Part shown: positions 52,397 to 61,538 of the stretch, piece by piece
Numbering within the stretch: position 1 is the stretch's first letter
Layout: every line of letters starts with the position of its first letter
DNA from: Vibrio sp. Isolate32
GTDB taxonomy: Bacteria; Pseudomonadota; Gammaproteobacteria; Enterobacterales; Vibrionaceae
Assembly (NCBI RefSeq): GCF_022397955.1
Contig: NZ_JAKEUQ010000024.1
Span: 1,668-65,667, forward strand
DNA: 64,000 nt
Direction: 5' to 3'
The notes under the pieces: generated by a model
Databases searched by the model: none
The model's input: only the letters and a program-made list of their open reading frames with translations
What the model was told of the DNA's origin: nothing
Made by a program: the position numbers and the translations under genes

Positions 52397-54220
52397 TTAA
52401 TCTAAGTGCAGAGTCACTCCGGAGTAATTTGTGTACCCACGAAGCAATACGTGATAGGTGACGCCCGGCTGAGCGCTCACACTGCATTGCTCGCTATTAC
52501 CTGTACGATAAGGGCGGCAATCATAACTTGAAGTGCTTGGTTTACTGCCTGCTTTGACATACAGATCTGCATCGCCAGTTCCGCCAGATATTGCCACCGT
52601 TACGCTTGATGCAGAATCTACGGAGAATGTGTAGAAGCTTTCAGAATATTTGTTGCCACTTAGGTTCGCAATAGGCGTCCCTTTAGTGAGTACATTGTCA
52701 CCCGGAATGGTAGTGCCGCAGCTTGCGTTGACGCCAACACTATTAAACGCATCTTCTACGTCGGCAACGGTATAACCCATATCTGCAGCCGCTTTAGCTA
52801 CGCCACATGCACCGGCATCAAAGGTACTGTTGGCTGTCCAATACAGTTGGTTGGCTACGGTAAATATTTCAAAACCTTTGCGTACATCCCATCCTGATTT
52901 GTTGGCTAAAAGGTAAAATGCTCGGTTATAAACACCGCTCGACAAGTGAACATTTAAACCATCGTAGTAATCAGAGGCGTGATCGATTGAACGGCCATCT
53001 TTTGAAGGTTGGTCAAAGTAGCGCAATCCACCTTCTGATTTGAAGATATCACTACCTACAATCCAATCCACATTTCCGCGCAGATAGTATTCAGCCGCTT
53101 CGCCTGCAATGTCAGAGAAGGCCTCATTTATGCCGCCCGACATGTTTCTGTAAACAAGTCCCGAGTTCTGCTCTGTGAATCCATGGCTGACTTCGTGAGC
53201 ACTCACGTTGATATCAACCAATGGGTAAAAGGTATTTTTGCCATCACCAAAAGTCATTGATGTACCATTCCAGAAAGCATTTTCATAATCGGTGCTGTAA
53301 TGAACTCGCATCGTCAGCTGGAAAGTTAAAGGCGATGTGTTCATCCACTCTTTGTACATATCGAATACGACATTACCAAAGTAGTGTGCATCGTTAAGAG
53401 GCGAGTAAGCCCCGTTAATGTATTTATGATCGGTGTAGTTAGTTCCGTCGGCACAGTTGTAGCTGTAGGGCGCGCTGCCAGACGTTCCGTTCCGCAAATC
53501 GACTGTCTTAACAGATTCATTTTCTAACGTACAAGTCGTCCCTGTTTTGTCGATGGGAAAGCTAGGGAAGTCACTGCCATATTCATATCGAGTGGTTTTG
53601 AGGTTGCCACCTGGGCCAGTACCTAATGCTTTAGCGTGGTTTAGCCCATTCCATTTTTGGAGCACATCGCCAGTCGTGGCATCAATAAAGTAGAAAGGGC
53701 GCTCTGGCATTGAGGACGCGATAAAGAAATCAACCAGATACACCACTTGGGCGACTTGATTCTCATCCAATCTCACCATCAGTTTCGCGTTTTTATTTTC
53801 AATCGACTTTTTGCCGACGGTAAACGTGCGATGAGCGGACAGTGCGGCTTCTATCGCTTGTTGCTGATTTAGTTTTGGCGCGATGCTAGATAGGTCACCA
53901 CTGATCCCTTGTGCCATTGAGCCGAACACCTGAGTGGGTTGGTTCTTGGAAAGGGTGGCCACAACCGAAGTATCAAAGACGGGTAAACCTCGGTGAGTTT
54001 GTTGGTAGCGGACTTTTGTTTTTCCATTAGGAAGTACTACCCGTTTAATTTCAGAAAAACCTAATTCTAGTGGTGCAACACTCTTCGACTGAGCGACGAG
54101 GCTTTGTTGTAGCAGTGTATCATTATCGACTCTGACCATTTCTGCAGCGTGTGCAGTAAAGCCGAAAGATGTACCTAGAATGGCTGCTATTTTCCAGCTT
54201 AATTGACGTTGTTGGTTCAT
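52397..54220 (-). CDS. Secreted neutral metalloprotease, M4 (thermolysin/vibriolysin) family
   Basis: A 607-residue preproenzyme. The signal peptide (MNQQRQLSWKIAAILGTSFG FTAHAA split over two segments) is followed by FTP/PepSY propeptide (about 40-195) and the M4 catalytic domain with zinc motif HEVSHGFTEQNSG, third ligand Glu in GGINEAFSDIAGE and catalytic His in DYYDGLNVHLSSGVYNRAFY. A C-terminal PPC domain (SFYTFSVDSASSVTVAISGG...) is usually removed. It resembles Vsm/vibriolysin exotoxins of marine vibrios. Monocistronic with its own terminator; likely quorum-regulated in related species. Confidence 0.95.
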   Translation of the reverse strand: MNQQRQLSWKIAAILGTSFGFTAHAAEMVRVDNDTLLQQSLVAQSKSVAPLELGFSEIKRVVLPNGKTKVRYQQTHRGLPVFDTSVVATLSKNQPTQVFGSMAQGISGDLSSIAPKLNQQQAIEAALSAHRTFTVGKKSIENKNAKLMVRLDENQVAQVVYLVDFFIASSMPERPFYFIDATTGDVLQKWNGLNHAKALGTGPGGNLKTTRYEYGSDFPSFPIDKTGTTCTLENESVKTVDLRNGTSGSAPYSYNCADGTNYTDHKYINGAYSPLNDAHYFGNVVFDMYKEWMNTSPLTFQLTMRVHYSTDYENAFWNGTSMTFGDGKNTFYPLVDINVSAHEVSHGFTEQNSGLVYRNMSGGINEAFSDIAGEAAEYYLRGNVDWIVGSDIFKSEGGLRYFDQPSKDGRSIDHASDYYDGLNVHLSSGVYNRAFYLLANKSGWDVRKGFEIFTVANQLYWTANSTFDAGACGVAKAAADMGYTVADVEDAFNSVGVNASCGTTIPGDNVLTKGTPIANLSGNKYSESFYTFSVDSASSVTVAISGGTGDADLYVKAGSKPSTSSYDCRPYRTGNSEQCSVSAQPGVTYHVLLRGYTNYSGVTLHLD

Positions 54221-54830
54221 TTTTCGTTCCTGATTTTAATATAAACTCCTGCTTCCCAACTACTTTATAGGAAGTCTATATGTAACACACTAATGCCATG
54301 TGTTGTGAATCAAGATTGGAAGAGTATTTCGGCTTATGACAAGTTTATATTAGAGATTAAATTTTAGAGTATGTAATTCAAAGTTTACAAGAGCTATTAT
54401 TAATGAAATTGTTTTTATACAATTCAGTTTTATTATTTGTCGTAAGGGTATGAAGGGATTGGAGTTATTTAAATCCGCTTTGTTTGAATTGATAGAATAC
54501 GTTTATCTAAGCTAACTTCGATATTTTTCTGTTTTCATCTCAATTACAAAAGAGTAAATAAACGTTTTTTTTGAAGTGGAAACATTGTCTTTGTGATCAA
54601 TAGTAGACTTGTTTTAACAATATCAGAAAGAGTAGTTGTCAAGTTTTCTTCATTTGATCCAATCAGAAAGGAAAAATCTACATTTTATTGCTCAGTGACA
54701 AGTTGAAAACGATAAGTGGTTGTTATAAAAGGAGCCAGTCGTTTAAGATAGTCGTCATAAGAAACTAGACAGAAAAACTCTGCATTTAAATAAAGAATAT
54801 TTGTCTGATAGCTTTCAAATAAATGAGGAG
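54221..54830. promoter_or_regulatory. Upstream region of the metalloprotease gene
   Basis: Six hundred AT-rich bases without a supported gene. An AACACA/TGTGTT imperfect repeat sits near 54283-54308. It probably carries the protease promoter and regulatory sites, which I cannot assign. Confidence 0.35.
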
Positions 54831-54834
54831 CAAC

Positions 54835-55730
54835 TGTAGAAGTTGTAAATATTGCAGAATATAGCGAAGAGATCGTCCTGCACTTTGGTGGGGAACGCAA
54901 AAAGATTAATGCCTACACGCATGCTACTTCTTTGGTATTTATTAGTGACGCAATCAAAGAAGCTAATGCAATCATTAACCTTGGCTATGAAGTAGAGATA
55001 CTTGTGGAAGCTTTTGGTGAGGGTAGCTTTAGAGCGAAAGTTAAAACAGTTTACGGTGGTTTGAAAAATATTTTCACTGTGAACCGCGTTGAAGCTGTAG
55101 CTATTGGTATCGTTACATCCTTTATATTAACATACATTAGCAACAGGTTCTGATGTAAAGGTAATAGTAGATGACACCCAAGTAATAATTGAACAAGGCG
55201 ATAAAATGAGCGTTGTGCCTAAAACAATCTATGATGCTCAAAAGGAAGTAGAAATATCTGAAAAATTTAGACAAAGTATCTCTAAAACTATACAGTCGGT
55301 TGATAAAGACAAGCACATAACAAGCTTTGGTTTTACGCGAAATATTGACGACAAATCACCTGATATTGAGATCTCTCGAAAGCAGTTTTCATTATTAACA
55401 ACGCCTTTAGAAATAGAATAACCTCAGCGAGAAATTAATGAGGTGGCGGAACTTCAAATAAAAGGGCGATACTTGTACGTTCAAAAAGAAAATGGGAGTT
55501 CATCTGGCGAGGTATAAAAATATCGGCACCAGTATCCGACCAACAGTACTACGATGATTTTTTTGCACATAAGATAACTGTGGCGCGGGGCGGGTGACTC
55601 ACTAGATGCAATATTAACAATCTCACAAGTTCGACATGAGGATACTGGTATCTACATAAACTCTAAATACGAAGTCAAAGCAGTACAACTTCACATACCA
55701 AGAGCAACTCAAATTGAGATAGACGCATAA
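54835..55730 (+). pseudogene. Multiply frameshifted gene of an unrecognised family
   Basis: Four frames join into one protein of roughly 290 residues. The order is VEVVNIAEYSEEIVLHFGGE ... HATSLVFISDAIKEANAIIN and an Ala/Gly-type hydrophobic segment to 55153; GSDVKVIVDDTQVIIEQGDK ... to 55421; EVAELQIKGRYLYVQ; KRKWEFIWRGIKISAPVSDQ QYYDDFFAHKI; and LTISQVRHEDTGIYINSKYE to 55730. I recall similar bacterial proteins with one central membrane helix and a C-terminal beta domain but no function. At least three frameshifts are needed, so it is dead or badly read. Confidence 0.6.
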
Positions 55731-55807
55731 ATTTATTTAAGAATGCGTGTAAGAAAGATTCGCAACACTAAGTATTTTTTGCTTACGGAGTAACAAGGGA
55801 AACTCAC

Positions 55808-56194
55808 ATGAAAAACATAGCTATGGCGGTGGTTGTAAGAGATGGGAAAGTCCTCGTCCAAAAGCGCTTTAGACATGGTCAAGGTATGGTCTTTGAGTTC
55901 CCTGGAGGTTCAGTTGATCCCGGTGAGTCGGGGAGCCAAGCCGCAATTAGAGAGTTGTGGGAAGAAACAGGTCTTAAAGATTTACAACTGCTCGGAATTC
56001 ATCAAGGTAAGAACGACTTCGGTGGTGAAATTCACTATGTAGTTTTGCCTGCGGATCACAATGATGAGCCTGAAATGGTCGACGCAGAAAGACAGCAAAC
56101 TTTCTATTGGCTTGAGCCCTCAGCGATTCCTCTTGATGACTTTTATCGTGCAGATATCGAGTTTATAGAGAAGTATTTGAGTAGATATGCATAG
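55808..56194 (+). CDS. Nudix hydrolase
   Basis: A 128-residue Nudix protein with the full box FEFPGGSVDPGESGSQAAIR followed by ELWEETGL. The small size and MutT-like layout fit hydrolysis of a nucleoside diphosphate derivative; the substrate is unknown. AAGGGAAA precedes the start. First intact gene of an accessory plus-strand run. Confidence 0.9.
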   Translation: MKNIAMAVVVRDGKVLVQKRFRHGQGMVFEFPGGSVDPGESGSQAAIRELWEETGLKDLQLLGIHQGKNDFGGEIHYVVLPADHNDEPEMVDAERQQTFYWLEPSAIPLDDFYRADIEFIEKYLSRYA

Positions 56195-56318
56195 TTCAAA
56201 GTTGGTTTGAATATTGAATTTACTGTGTAGTAGACATATTACTGCATGAGCTGTTATTTAAGTTCCTCTAGATGCTTTAAATGGGACTTTCACGTGTAGC
56301 GATTTTGTACAAGTTAAC

Positions 56319-56966
56319 ATGGAGAATAAATTGAAAGATTATGAAGTTTATCTGTTCGATATGGATGGAACATTAGTAAATTCAGAGCCCTTAAAGGGTA
56401 AAGCATTGGCACTAGCTTGTGCAGATTATGACGTTCAAGTGGACTACAACATATATAAAGATGTCATGGGGGAAAATTGGCAGGTAGTGACCGGGCACTT
56501 TTTCGATCATGTGGGGATTTCACCAGACCTAGCTGAATTTAACCGTTGTTTTCGAACCCACTACGAACGGGTGTTAGGTGAAGAGCTAGAGCTAAATATT
56601 GGCGCTAAATCGTATATTGAACATCTTAAAAAAGAAGGTAAGAGATGTGGTGTCGTAAGCTCGGCTGCGACATGGATGGTCGATAATATTTTAACTTCGT
56701 TACAACTGGACAATGTTTTTGATGTTGTAATCACTCAAGAGCAGGTAACTAAGCACAAGCCAGATCCTGAAGCGTATAACCTTGCAATCCAAAATCTAAA
56801 CGTATCAGCTGAACATGTAGTCGTGTTTGAAGATTCAACTGCTGGTATTTGTGCTGGTAGATCTAGTGGTTGCGATGTTATTGCTGTTAAGCATGAGTTT
56901 AATACGAGAAATGACTTAAGTGGTGCACTAAAATCAATCCGTACTTACGATGAAGTGTTGGTGTAA
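56319..56966 (+). CDS. HAD superfamily hydrolase (subfamily IA)
   Basis: A 215-residue HAD phosphatase. Motif I is LFDMDGTLVNSEPLK, motif II VVSSAA, motif III KHKPDPEAY and motif IV VVFEDSTAGICAG. It resembles beta-phosphoglucomutase/phosphatase-like proteins (YcjU, Gph group). The nucleophile Asp and general-acid Asp are present. Substrate unknown. Confidence 0.9.
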   Translation: MENKLKDYEVYLFDMDGTLVNSEPLKGKALALACADYDVQVDYNIYKDVMGENWQVVTGHFFDHVGISPDLAEFNRCFRTHYERVLGEELELNIGAKSYIEHLKKEGKRCGVVSSAATWMVDNILTSLQLDNVFDVVITQEQVTKHKPDPEAYNLAIQNLNVSAEHVVVFEDSTAGICAGRSSGCDVIAVKHEFNTRNDLSGALKSIRTYDEVLV

Positions 56967-57095
56967 CAAAGTTATCTGTTGTGATTCTCAATACCTAACA
57001 TTTTGAATCAAAGGTTGGGTTTATTGCTTTGAGTACAATTTTTAGACAGGAGCGTGTTATTCACCTCTATTCAGCATCAGCTTCAAGGAGGAAGC

Positions 57096-57986
57096 ATGAC
57101 AAGCGACCAACTATTAGAAAAGGCACTTTATAGCAGTGCCAGCATCCATCAACCTCATTCTTTAAAAGCTTATTTGTCTGCGAATTATCTGAATGGGTAT
57201 TTGGCTAAATCAGGCAATGTATGGCTTAAAACGAGTGAGCTGATAAACCAAACTGAGATTGAAGTTTTAGGCGAGTATTCTGCAACGTTACAAGCACCCA
57301 AGTTCTCAGATTTTCGTATTCAAAGGATATTGGATAATGGGGTATACCCAGCGGCGTATACTGCTTTAATGCAGTGGCATGAGAATAAGGGCTTCCAAGA
57401 TATATTCTCGTATTACGTTTCACAGGCTTCTAAAACAAGCGAATACCTTTCCCACAATGTGACTATCTTATTGGCACTGAATCGTGTGTACCGTGAGTTA
57501 GAGCCGTCTCAAGTTCCAGTATTCCTTAACCGCTTCACTGAATTTGTCACATCAACCAACTCTGATTGCGACCAAAACATTTATGCAGGTGAAGTCGTAG
57601 GTCTCGATAAGGTATTACAAGCGTGCTTAAAACAGTTTGGTTTCTTTGGGCACAACCTAATTACGCTTACATGGATATTGCGTTGCAAAGAAGAACTGTC
57701 GAAAGAGCAATATGACGCAATGCTTTTTAATCTATATCGACAGGCCAATAGCCCATTGGAAGATCCAGACGATGAGATTGACCAAACTATTTTGGAGCAG
57801 TGTCAAAGCTCAGATAATTCCGATGAGTTCTATGACAATGTCCACCGATTGGTTTTCGGGTATACGTCGAATCTACACCAAATAACGTTAGCGGATGCAT
57901 TGTGTTTTCTTCACGAACAATTCCCTGCACATACTGCTGAGCTAAAATGTGTCGCAGAGTATCAATGTCGTTTGTTAGAACAGTAA
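57096..57986 (+). CDS. Hypothetical protein
   Basis: A 296-residue soluble, mostly helical protein (MTSDQLLEKALYSSASIHQP ... FSDFRIQRILDNGVYPAAYT ... RVYRELEPSQVPVFLNRFTE). No family, signal peptide or TM segment was recognised. ATG at 57096 follows a strong GGAGG. It is intact with normal codon use, so probably expressed. It sits between HAD and metallo-beta-lactamase-fold genes. Confidence 0.7.
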   Translation: MTSDQLLEKALYSSASIHQPHSLKAYLSANYLNGYLAKSGNVWLKTSELINQTEIEVLGEYSATLQAPKFSDFRIQRILDNGVYPAAYTALMQWHENKGFQDIFSYYVSQASKTSEYLSHNVTILLALNRVYRELEPSQVPVFLNRFTEFVTSTNSDCDQNIYAGEVVGLDKVLQACLKQFGFFGHNLITLTWILRCKEELSKEQYDAMLFNLYRQANSPLEDPDDEIDQTILEQCQSSDNSDEFYDNVHRLVFGYTSNLHQITLADALCFLHEQFPAHTAELKCVAEYQCRLLEQ

Positions 57987-58042
57987 ATTTAATTAGGATA
58001 TTGAAGCTAACATTATGCAATGTCAGCAATCTAGGAAAGGAA

Positions 58043-58885
58043 ATGAAAAAGTTACTTATTGGCTTATTTTTACTGGTTTCGACCAGTGTAATAGCGTCTG
58101 AAAATGTTCCGGAAATGTCGATTAAAAACGGCTATGTGGAGCCTTTCCAAATGTTCGATAACGTATATTACGTTGGAGACCGGTGGGTTTCGTCTTATGC
58201 GGTAGAGACTACAAAGGGATTAGTTCTTATTGATACACTCGATTTCCCTTATTCGATGTGGATCCCCACCAATTTAGAAAAGCTTGGGTTACAAGATAAG
58301 GCCATCACGCACATTTTAGTGACTCACGGTCATTCTGATCATGCTGGTGGAGCGCAATATCTTCAATCTGAATATGACTCAAAAGTTGTGATGACGCAGA
58401 AGGGTTATGAATTAGCCATTGCTCAAGCCAATAAAAGCAGCGGTAAGAATACCTTTTTGCCTCCCCAAGTAGAGTTATTTGTGCAAGACAGTAGCAGCCT
58501 TAGCGTTGGTGAAGACGAGTTTAAGTTTTACCTTACACCCGGCCACACGGAAGGGGACTATTCAATAGATCTTATGGTGAAGGACAAGGGTATATCGTAT
58601 CGCGCATTTGTTGTTGGCGGACACAGTATAAATGCACGAGATCCAAAGCTAGCGAAGCAGTTTTTCGAGAGCATGGACAGAGTCCGAGAGATCGCTTTGC
58701 AGCCACCAGTTGTGAGTGTAAATCTGTCTAACCATCCACATAAGAATCATCTATTTGCTAATCGTGAGAAACGAAATGTCGATGGTTCGAATAACCCGTT
58801 CATTAGCGAGAGCAATTTTTTCCGCTTCCTAGAACAGCAGGAAGCATTAGCGAAGGAAAAGCTTGACCAAGCTAAGGTAAGATGA
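58043..58885 (+). CDS. Subclass-B3-like metallo-beta-lactamase-fold hydrolase, secreted
   Basis: A 280-residue MBL-fold protein with a signal peptide (MKKLLIGLFLLVSTSVIAS). Zinc motifs are THGHSDHAGG (HxHxDH), TPGHTEGDYS (third His) and SNHPHKNHLF (last His), the pattern of subclass B3 beta-lactamases and their non-lactamase relatives. GGHSINARDPK also occurs. Periplasmic location and motif set permit, but do not prove, beta-lactam hydrolysis. AAAGGAA precedes the ATG. Confidence 0.85.
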   Translation: MKKLLIGLFLLVSTSVIASENVPEMSIKNGYVEPFQMFDNVYYVGDRWVSSYAVETTKGLVLIDTLDFPYSMWIPTNLEKLGLQDKAITHILVTHGHSDHAGGAQYLQSEYDSKVVMTQKGYELAIAQANKSSGKNTFLPPQVELFVQDSSSLSVGEDEFKFYLTPGHTEGDYSIDLMVKDKGISYRAFVVGGHSINARDPKLAKQFFESMDRVREIALQPPVVSVNLSNHPHKNHLFANREKRNVDGSNNPFISESNFFRFLEQQEALAKEKLDQAKVR

Positions 58886-58971
58886 GTTCTTTCTCAACAG
58901 ATGTTTACCATAGTCAGATTGAACTTTTTGGCTGTAATTTAATGATTTAATTTTTGAACACAGGAGATTTA

Positions 58972-59808
58972 ATGGCTGACAACGCAGTAGAGCAAGCAAT
59001 CGAAAACATCCGATTGAAATCACAAGGCACGGATTGTTTAACGAGTTGCGCGGTGACGATCAACTTCCATCCCGATCGTTACACGTCTGACAATAAACCT
59101 TTGCTCGAAGCGATGGCTGAAGATGGTTGTTTGAAGTCTCAATTTGAAACAGGTACCAGTAACGGTGGTATGACGGCTTACCTAGGTGGTGACCGTTGGT
59201 TATGGGAAAAGCGAGTGTTTGACGGTGCGTATGATGATGCTCCGAATACGCTTAGGCCGAAATATGGTGCATTGAACTACCGAAATTACGAAACAGGTGC
59301 GTCACCTCGTTTTGGATCCTGTTACTTCCAACTGAAAGCGGAGATCTTGGAACGAACCACGTTCTGCTATCCCGACAGCTTCTTTGAGCCAGAGGATTTC
59401 GCCGTTTCTAGCCGTGTGCAGGCATTAGTTGATAAAGCATTGTCATCCGATGTTGACTTGCTTGATGATTATATTGAGGCGCATGTTCATGGGGTTATCT
59501 CTCTGAAAGACGATATTGAATGTCTTGTATTAGACCCAATTTACCGCTCGACGATTATTGAAGAACGCGCGGCGAAACTGGGCGTTCCGATAAAGTGGCA
59601 CAATGGCTTCGAGCTAAGCATAGAAGAGATGAGTCGCTACCCAGATTATCGCGGCCAACAGTTCATCGATTTAGCTGAGAAGTTAGCAGAAGGCGGTAAG
59701 CTTAACCCGAAGATACTTGGGTTGGCGGTTACTGAACTTGGTTATGACCAACAAGACGTAAAGAAGGTCTGGCATTACTTGGCTCGGTTTGGTTATCAAT
59801 CAGAATAG
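58972..59808 (+). CDS. DUF3626 family protein
   Basis: A 278-residue soluble protein. Conserved segments CAVTINFHPDR, FETGTSNGGMTAYLGGDRWL, WEKRVFDGAY, RPKYGALNYRNYETGASPRF and GSCYFQLK fit DUF3626, whose role is unknown. Its motif layout (R/H-rich start, YGALN, PRFGSC) has an enzyme-like appearance. GGAGATTTA precedes the ATG at 58972. Scattered distribution suggests transfer. Confidence 0.75.
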   Translation: MADNAVEQAIENIRLKSQGTDCLTSCAVTINFHPDRYTSDNKPLLEAMAEDGCLKSQFETGTSNGGMTAYLGGDRWLWEKRVFDGAYDDAPNTLRPKYGALNYRNYETGASPRFGSCYFQLKAEILERTTFCYPDSFFEPEDFAVSSRVQALVDKALSSDVDLLDDYIEAHVHGVISLKDDIECLVLDPIYRSTIIEERAAKLGVPIKWHNGFELSIEEMSRYPDYRGQQFIDLAEKLAEGGKLNPKILGLAVTELGYDQQDVKKVWHYLARFGYQSE

Positions 59809-59924
59809 ATCTCTAATAGCGTAAGTGGGCTCTTCTGAGATTTTAACCGCAACGCCCCGCATTTAGCGGAAACCCGCAATAGCCAGTGGGTTAACACACT
59901 ATATGAAAGGGAAGGAGACTCAGG

Positions 59925-60332
59925 ATGAGTGCAGTTTTTAAGGGTTCGTGTTTGTGTGGCAGTGTTCGTTTTTCTGTTGACGGGTTCAGCGAAAAAGCCG
60001 CCAACTGCCATTGTTCAATGTGCCGAAAATTCCATGGTGCCGCTTTCGGGACGTTAGTTGGTGTACAAGGCTTGAATTGGCTTTCTGGTAAAGATCGACT
60101 CAAAGAGTTTGTCGCATCAAACGGCACAACACGTACATTCTGCTCCAACTGTGGATCAAGCCTTGGCTTTAGAGTACGAGGTGAACCTCTTGAAAATATT
60201 GAGTTGGCGATATCAACGTTCGATGTCGATATTCCTGTCACAATTGATGCTCAGATTTATACAAAATACAAAGCGAACTGGTGTGAATTACAGACCGAGT
60301 TAAGCGTTTGTCCAGAAGGGCGTTCAACCTAA
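59925..60332 (+). CDS. GFA family (CENP-V/glutathione-dependent formaldehyde-activating-like) protein
   Basis: A 135-residue beta-tent-fold protein. Zn-binding cysteines are in GSCLCGSVRFSVDG, NCHCSMCRKFHGAAFGT and RTFCSNCGSSLGF. GFA-family proteins bind glutathione adducts or act as unknown small enzymes; a formaldehyde role is only demonstrated for some. GGAGACTCAGG gives a good ribosome-binding site. Confidence 0.88.
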   Translation: MSAVFKGSCLCGSVRFSVDGFSEKAANCHCSMCRKFHGAAFGTLVGVQGLNWLSGKDRLKEFVASNGTTRTFCSNCGSSLGFRVRGEPLENIELAISTFDVDIPVTIDAQIYTKYKANWCELQTELSVCPEGRST

Positions 60333-60471
60333 GGTGCAGAATCCGTTAGCCGGTTAAACATAGATTAAACCTCAATCTGTGTTATACATCAAAGTTGATA
60401 TTATTTGGGCTAACTCATTAATTTTCATTATGTTAGGGTTCTTCTAGTTTTTATAAGAAGGCGACTAGATT

Positions 60472-60915
60472 ATGAAAAAGGGATTTGTCATCGCTGTCTC
60501 AATTGGCTTTGTTGTCTTCTTCCTCGTTGGCCGCGAACTCCAATGGTTTGGGTCCAGCAATTCCGAGTCTTTTCCTAAACTGCCTGATAATCCGAGTTTT
60601 TTGCCATCTACTGATTTTGACGGTGAGTGGCTAGGTCGCCGAATTAACACCACTGGCAATAATATGTGTGAGCGAACAACCATCACTGGAATCATTCGTG
60701 AAGGTAAAGCCACTTTGAGGCTTACCTACAACGGAACAGCATTAGAGGGTTGGGTTTCTGAAAGCGGTGCATTACGGTTATATGCCAAACATCGCCAGTG
60801 GGATTACCGCTTTTCAGCAACTGGCATCGGCAAGCGATTTGATGGTCGTTGGCATTTAACCAATGGCCCGTGCCAAGGGAGTTGGTTTATAGAAAAGGTC
60901 GATGCTAAGTCTTAA
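60472..60915 (+). CDS. Membrane-anchored hypothetical protein
   Basis: A 147-residue protein with an N-terminal signal anchor (MKKGFVIAVSIGFVVFFLVG) and a periplasmic domain of about 120 residues. SFLPSTDFDGEWLGRRINTT and GNNMCERTTITGIIREGKAT look like a beta-rich lipocalin-type fold with two cysteines. No family was recognised. Confidence 0.65.
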   Translation: MKKGFVIAVSIGFVVFFLVGRELQWFGSSNSESFPKLPDNPSFLPSTDFDGEWLGRRINTTGNNMCERTTITGIIREGKATLRLTYNGTALEGWVSESGALRLYAKHRQWDYRFSATGIGKRFDGRWHLTNGPCQGSWFIEKVDAKS

Positions 60916-60947
60916 TCGTAAGTCAGTGAGAACCAAAAGGGTATAAA

Positions 60948-61466
60948 ATGAAAATCAGAACTGCAGAGTTGTCCGATATAGCCGCTATTACTGGCATCTT
61001 CAATTTCTATATTGAGCACACTAACGCGCGCTTTGAAGAAGACAAGTTTACGTTGGAAAATCGACAGCAATGGTTCTCGCAATTCTCGAGTGATAGTAAA
61101 TATCAACTTTATGTCGCAACCGAAAACGACTCGCTACTTGGTTTTGCATGTTCTCAACCGTATAGGGCAACATCAGCATTTGAAGATACAGCTGAAGTTA
61201 CAATTTATTTAGCTGAAGATGCAAAAGGTAAAGGAATAGGCTCTAAGTTGTATTCTCAGCTCTTCGCATCAATCATTGATTTCGGTGTTCATCGAGTTCT
61301 TTCCGGTGTGGCATTACCCAATGAGGCATCGATCGCACTGCACAAGCATTTTGGTTTTCGAGAAGTTGGTGTGTTCAATGAATATGCAAAGAAAAATGGC
61401 AAATACATCAGTTCAATGTGGTTGGAAAAGGCTTTAGATACGGATATACCTCTTAAATCTTCCTAA
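60948..61466 (+). CDS. GNAT family N-acetyltransferase (phosphinothricin-acetyltransferase-like)
   Basis: A 172-residue GNAT. IRTAELSDIAAITGIFNFYI is the start typical of Pat/MnaT; AEDAKGKGIGSKLYSQLF is the acetyl-CoA loop, and VALPNEASIALHKHFGFREV the C-terminal motif. Family members acetylate amino acids such as methionine sulfone or phosphinothricin. Substrate unproven. Confidence 0.85.
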   Translation: MKIRTAELSDIAAITGIFNFYIEHTNARFEEDKFTLENRQQWFSQFSSDSKYQLYVATENDSLLGFACSQPYRATSAFEDTAEVTIYLAEDAKGKGIGSKLYSQLFASIIDFGVHRVLSGVALPNEASIALHKHFGFREVGVFNEYAKKNGKYISSMWLEKALDTDIPLKSS

Positions 61467-61538
61467 TGTCTTTGATTGAATACTTATAGCACTTTTGGAT
61501 GCAGTATTAGGAAGCAATTTGAAAACAAAGGATACAAT

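Noticed and set aside
54685..54900. 71-codon minus-strand frame
   Set aside because: It overlaps the start of the better-supported plus-strand pseudogene and has no coding signals.
57226..57423. Minus-strand open frame inside the hypothetical gene at 57096-57986
   Set aside because: A shadow of the real plus-strand gene, without its own ribosome-binding site.
60345..60414. GTTAGCC ... GGCTAAC inverted pair as a possible integron attC site between cassettes
   Set aside because: The R' and R'' boxes do not fit GTTRRRY well, inner pairing is poor, and neighbouring genes lack similar sites, so an integron array is not supported.
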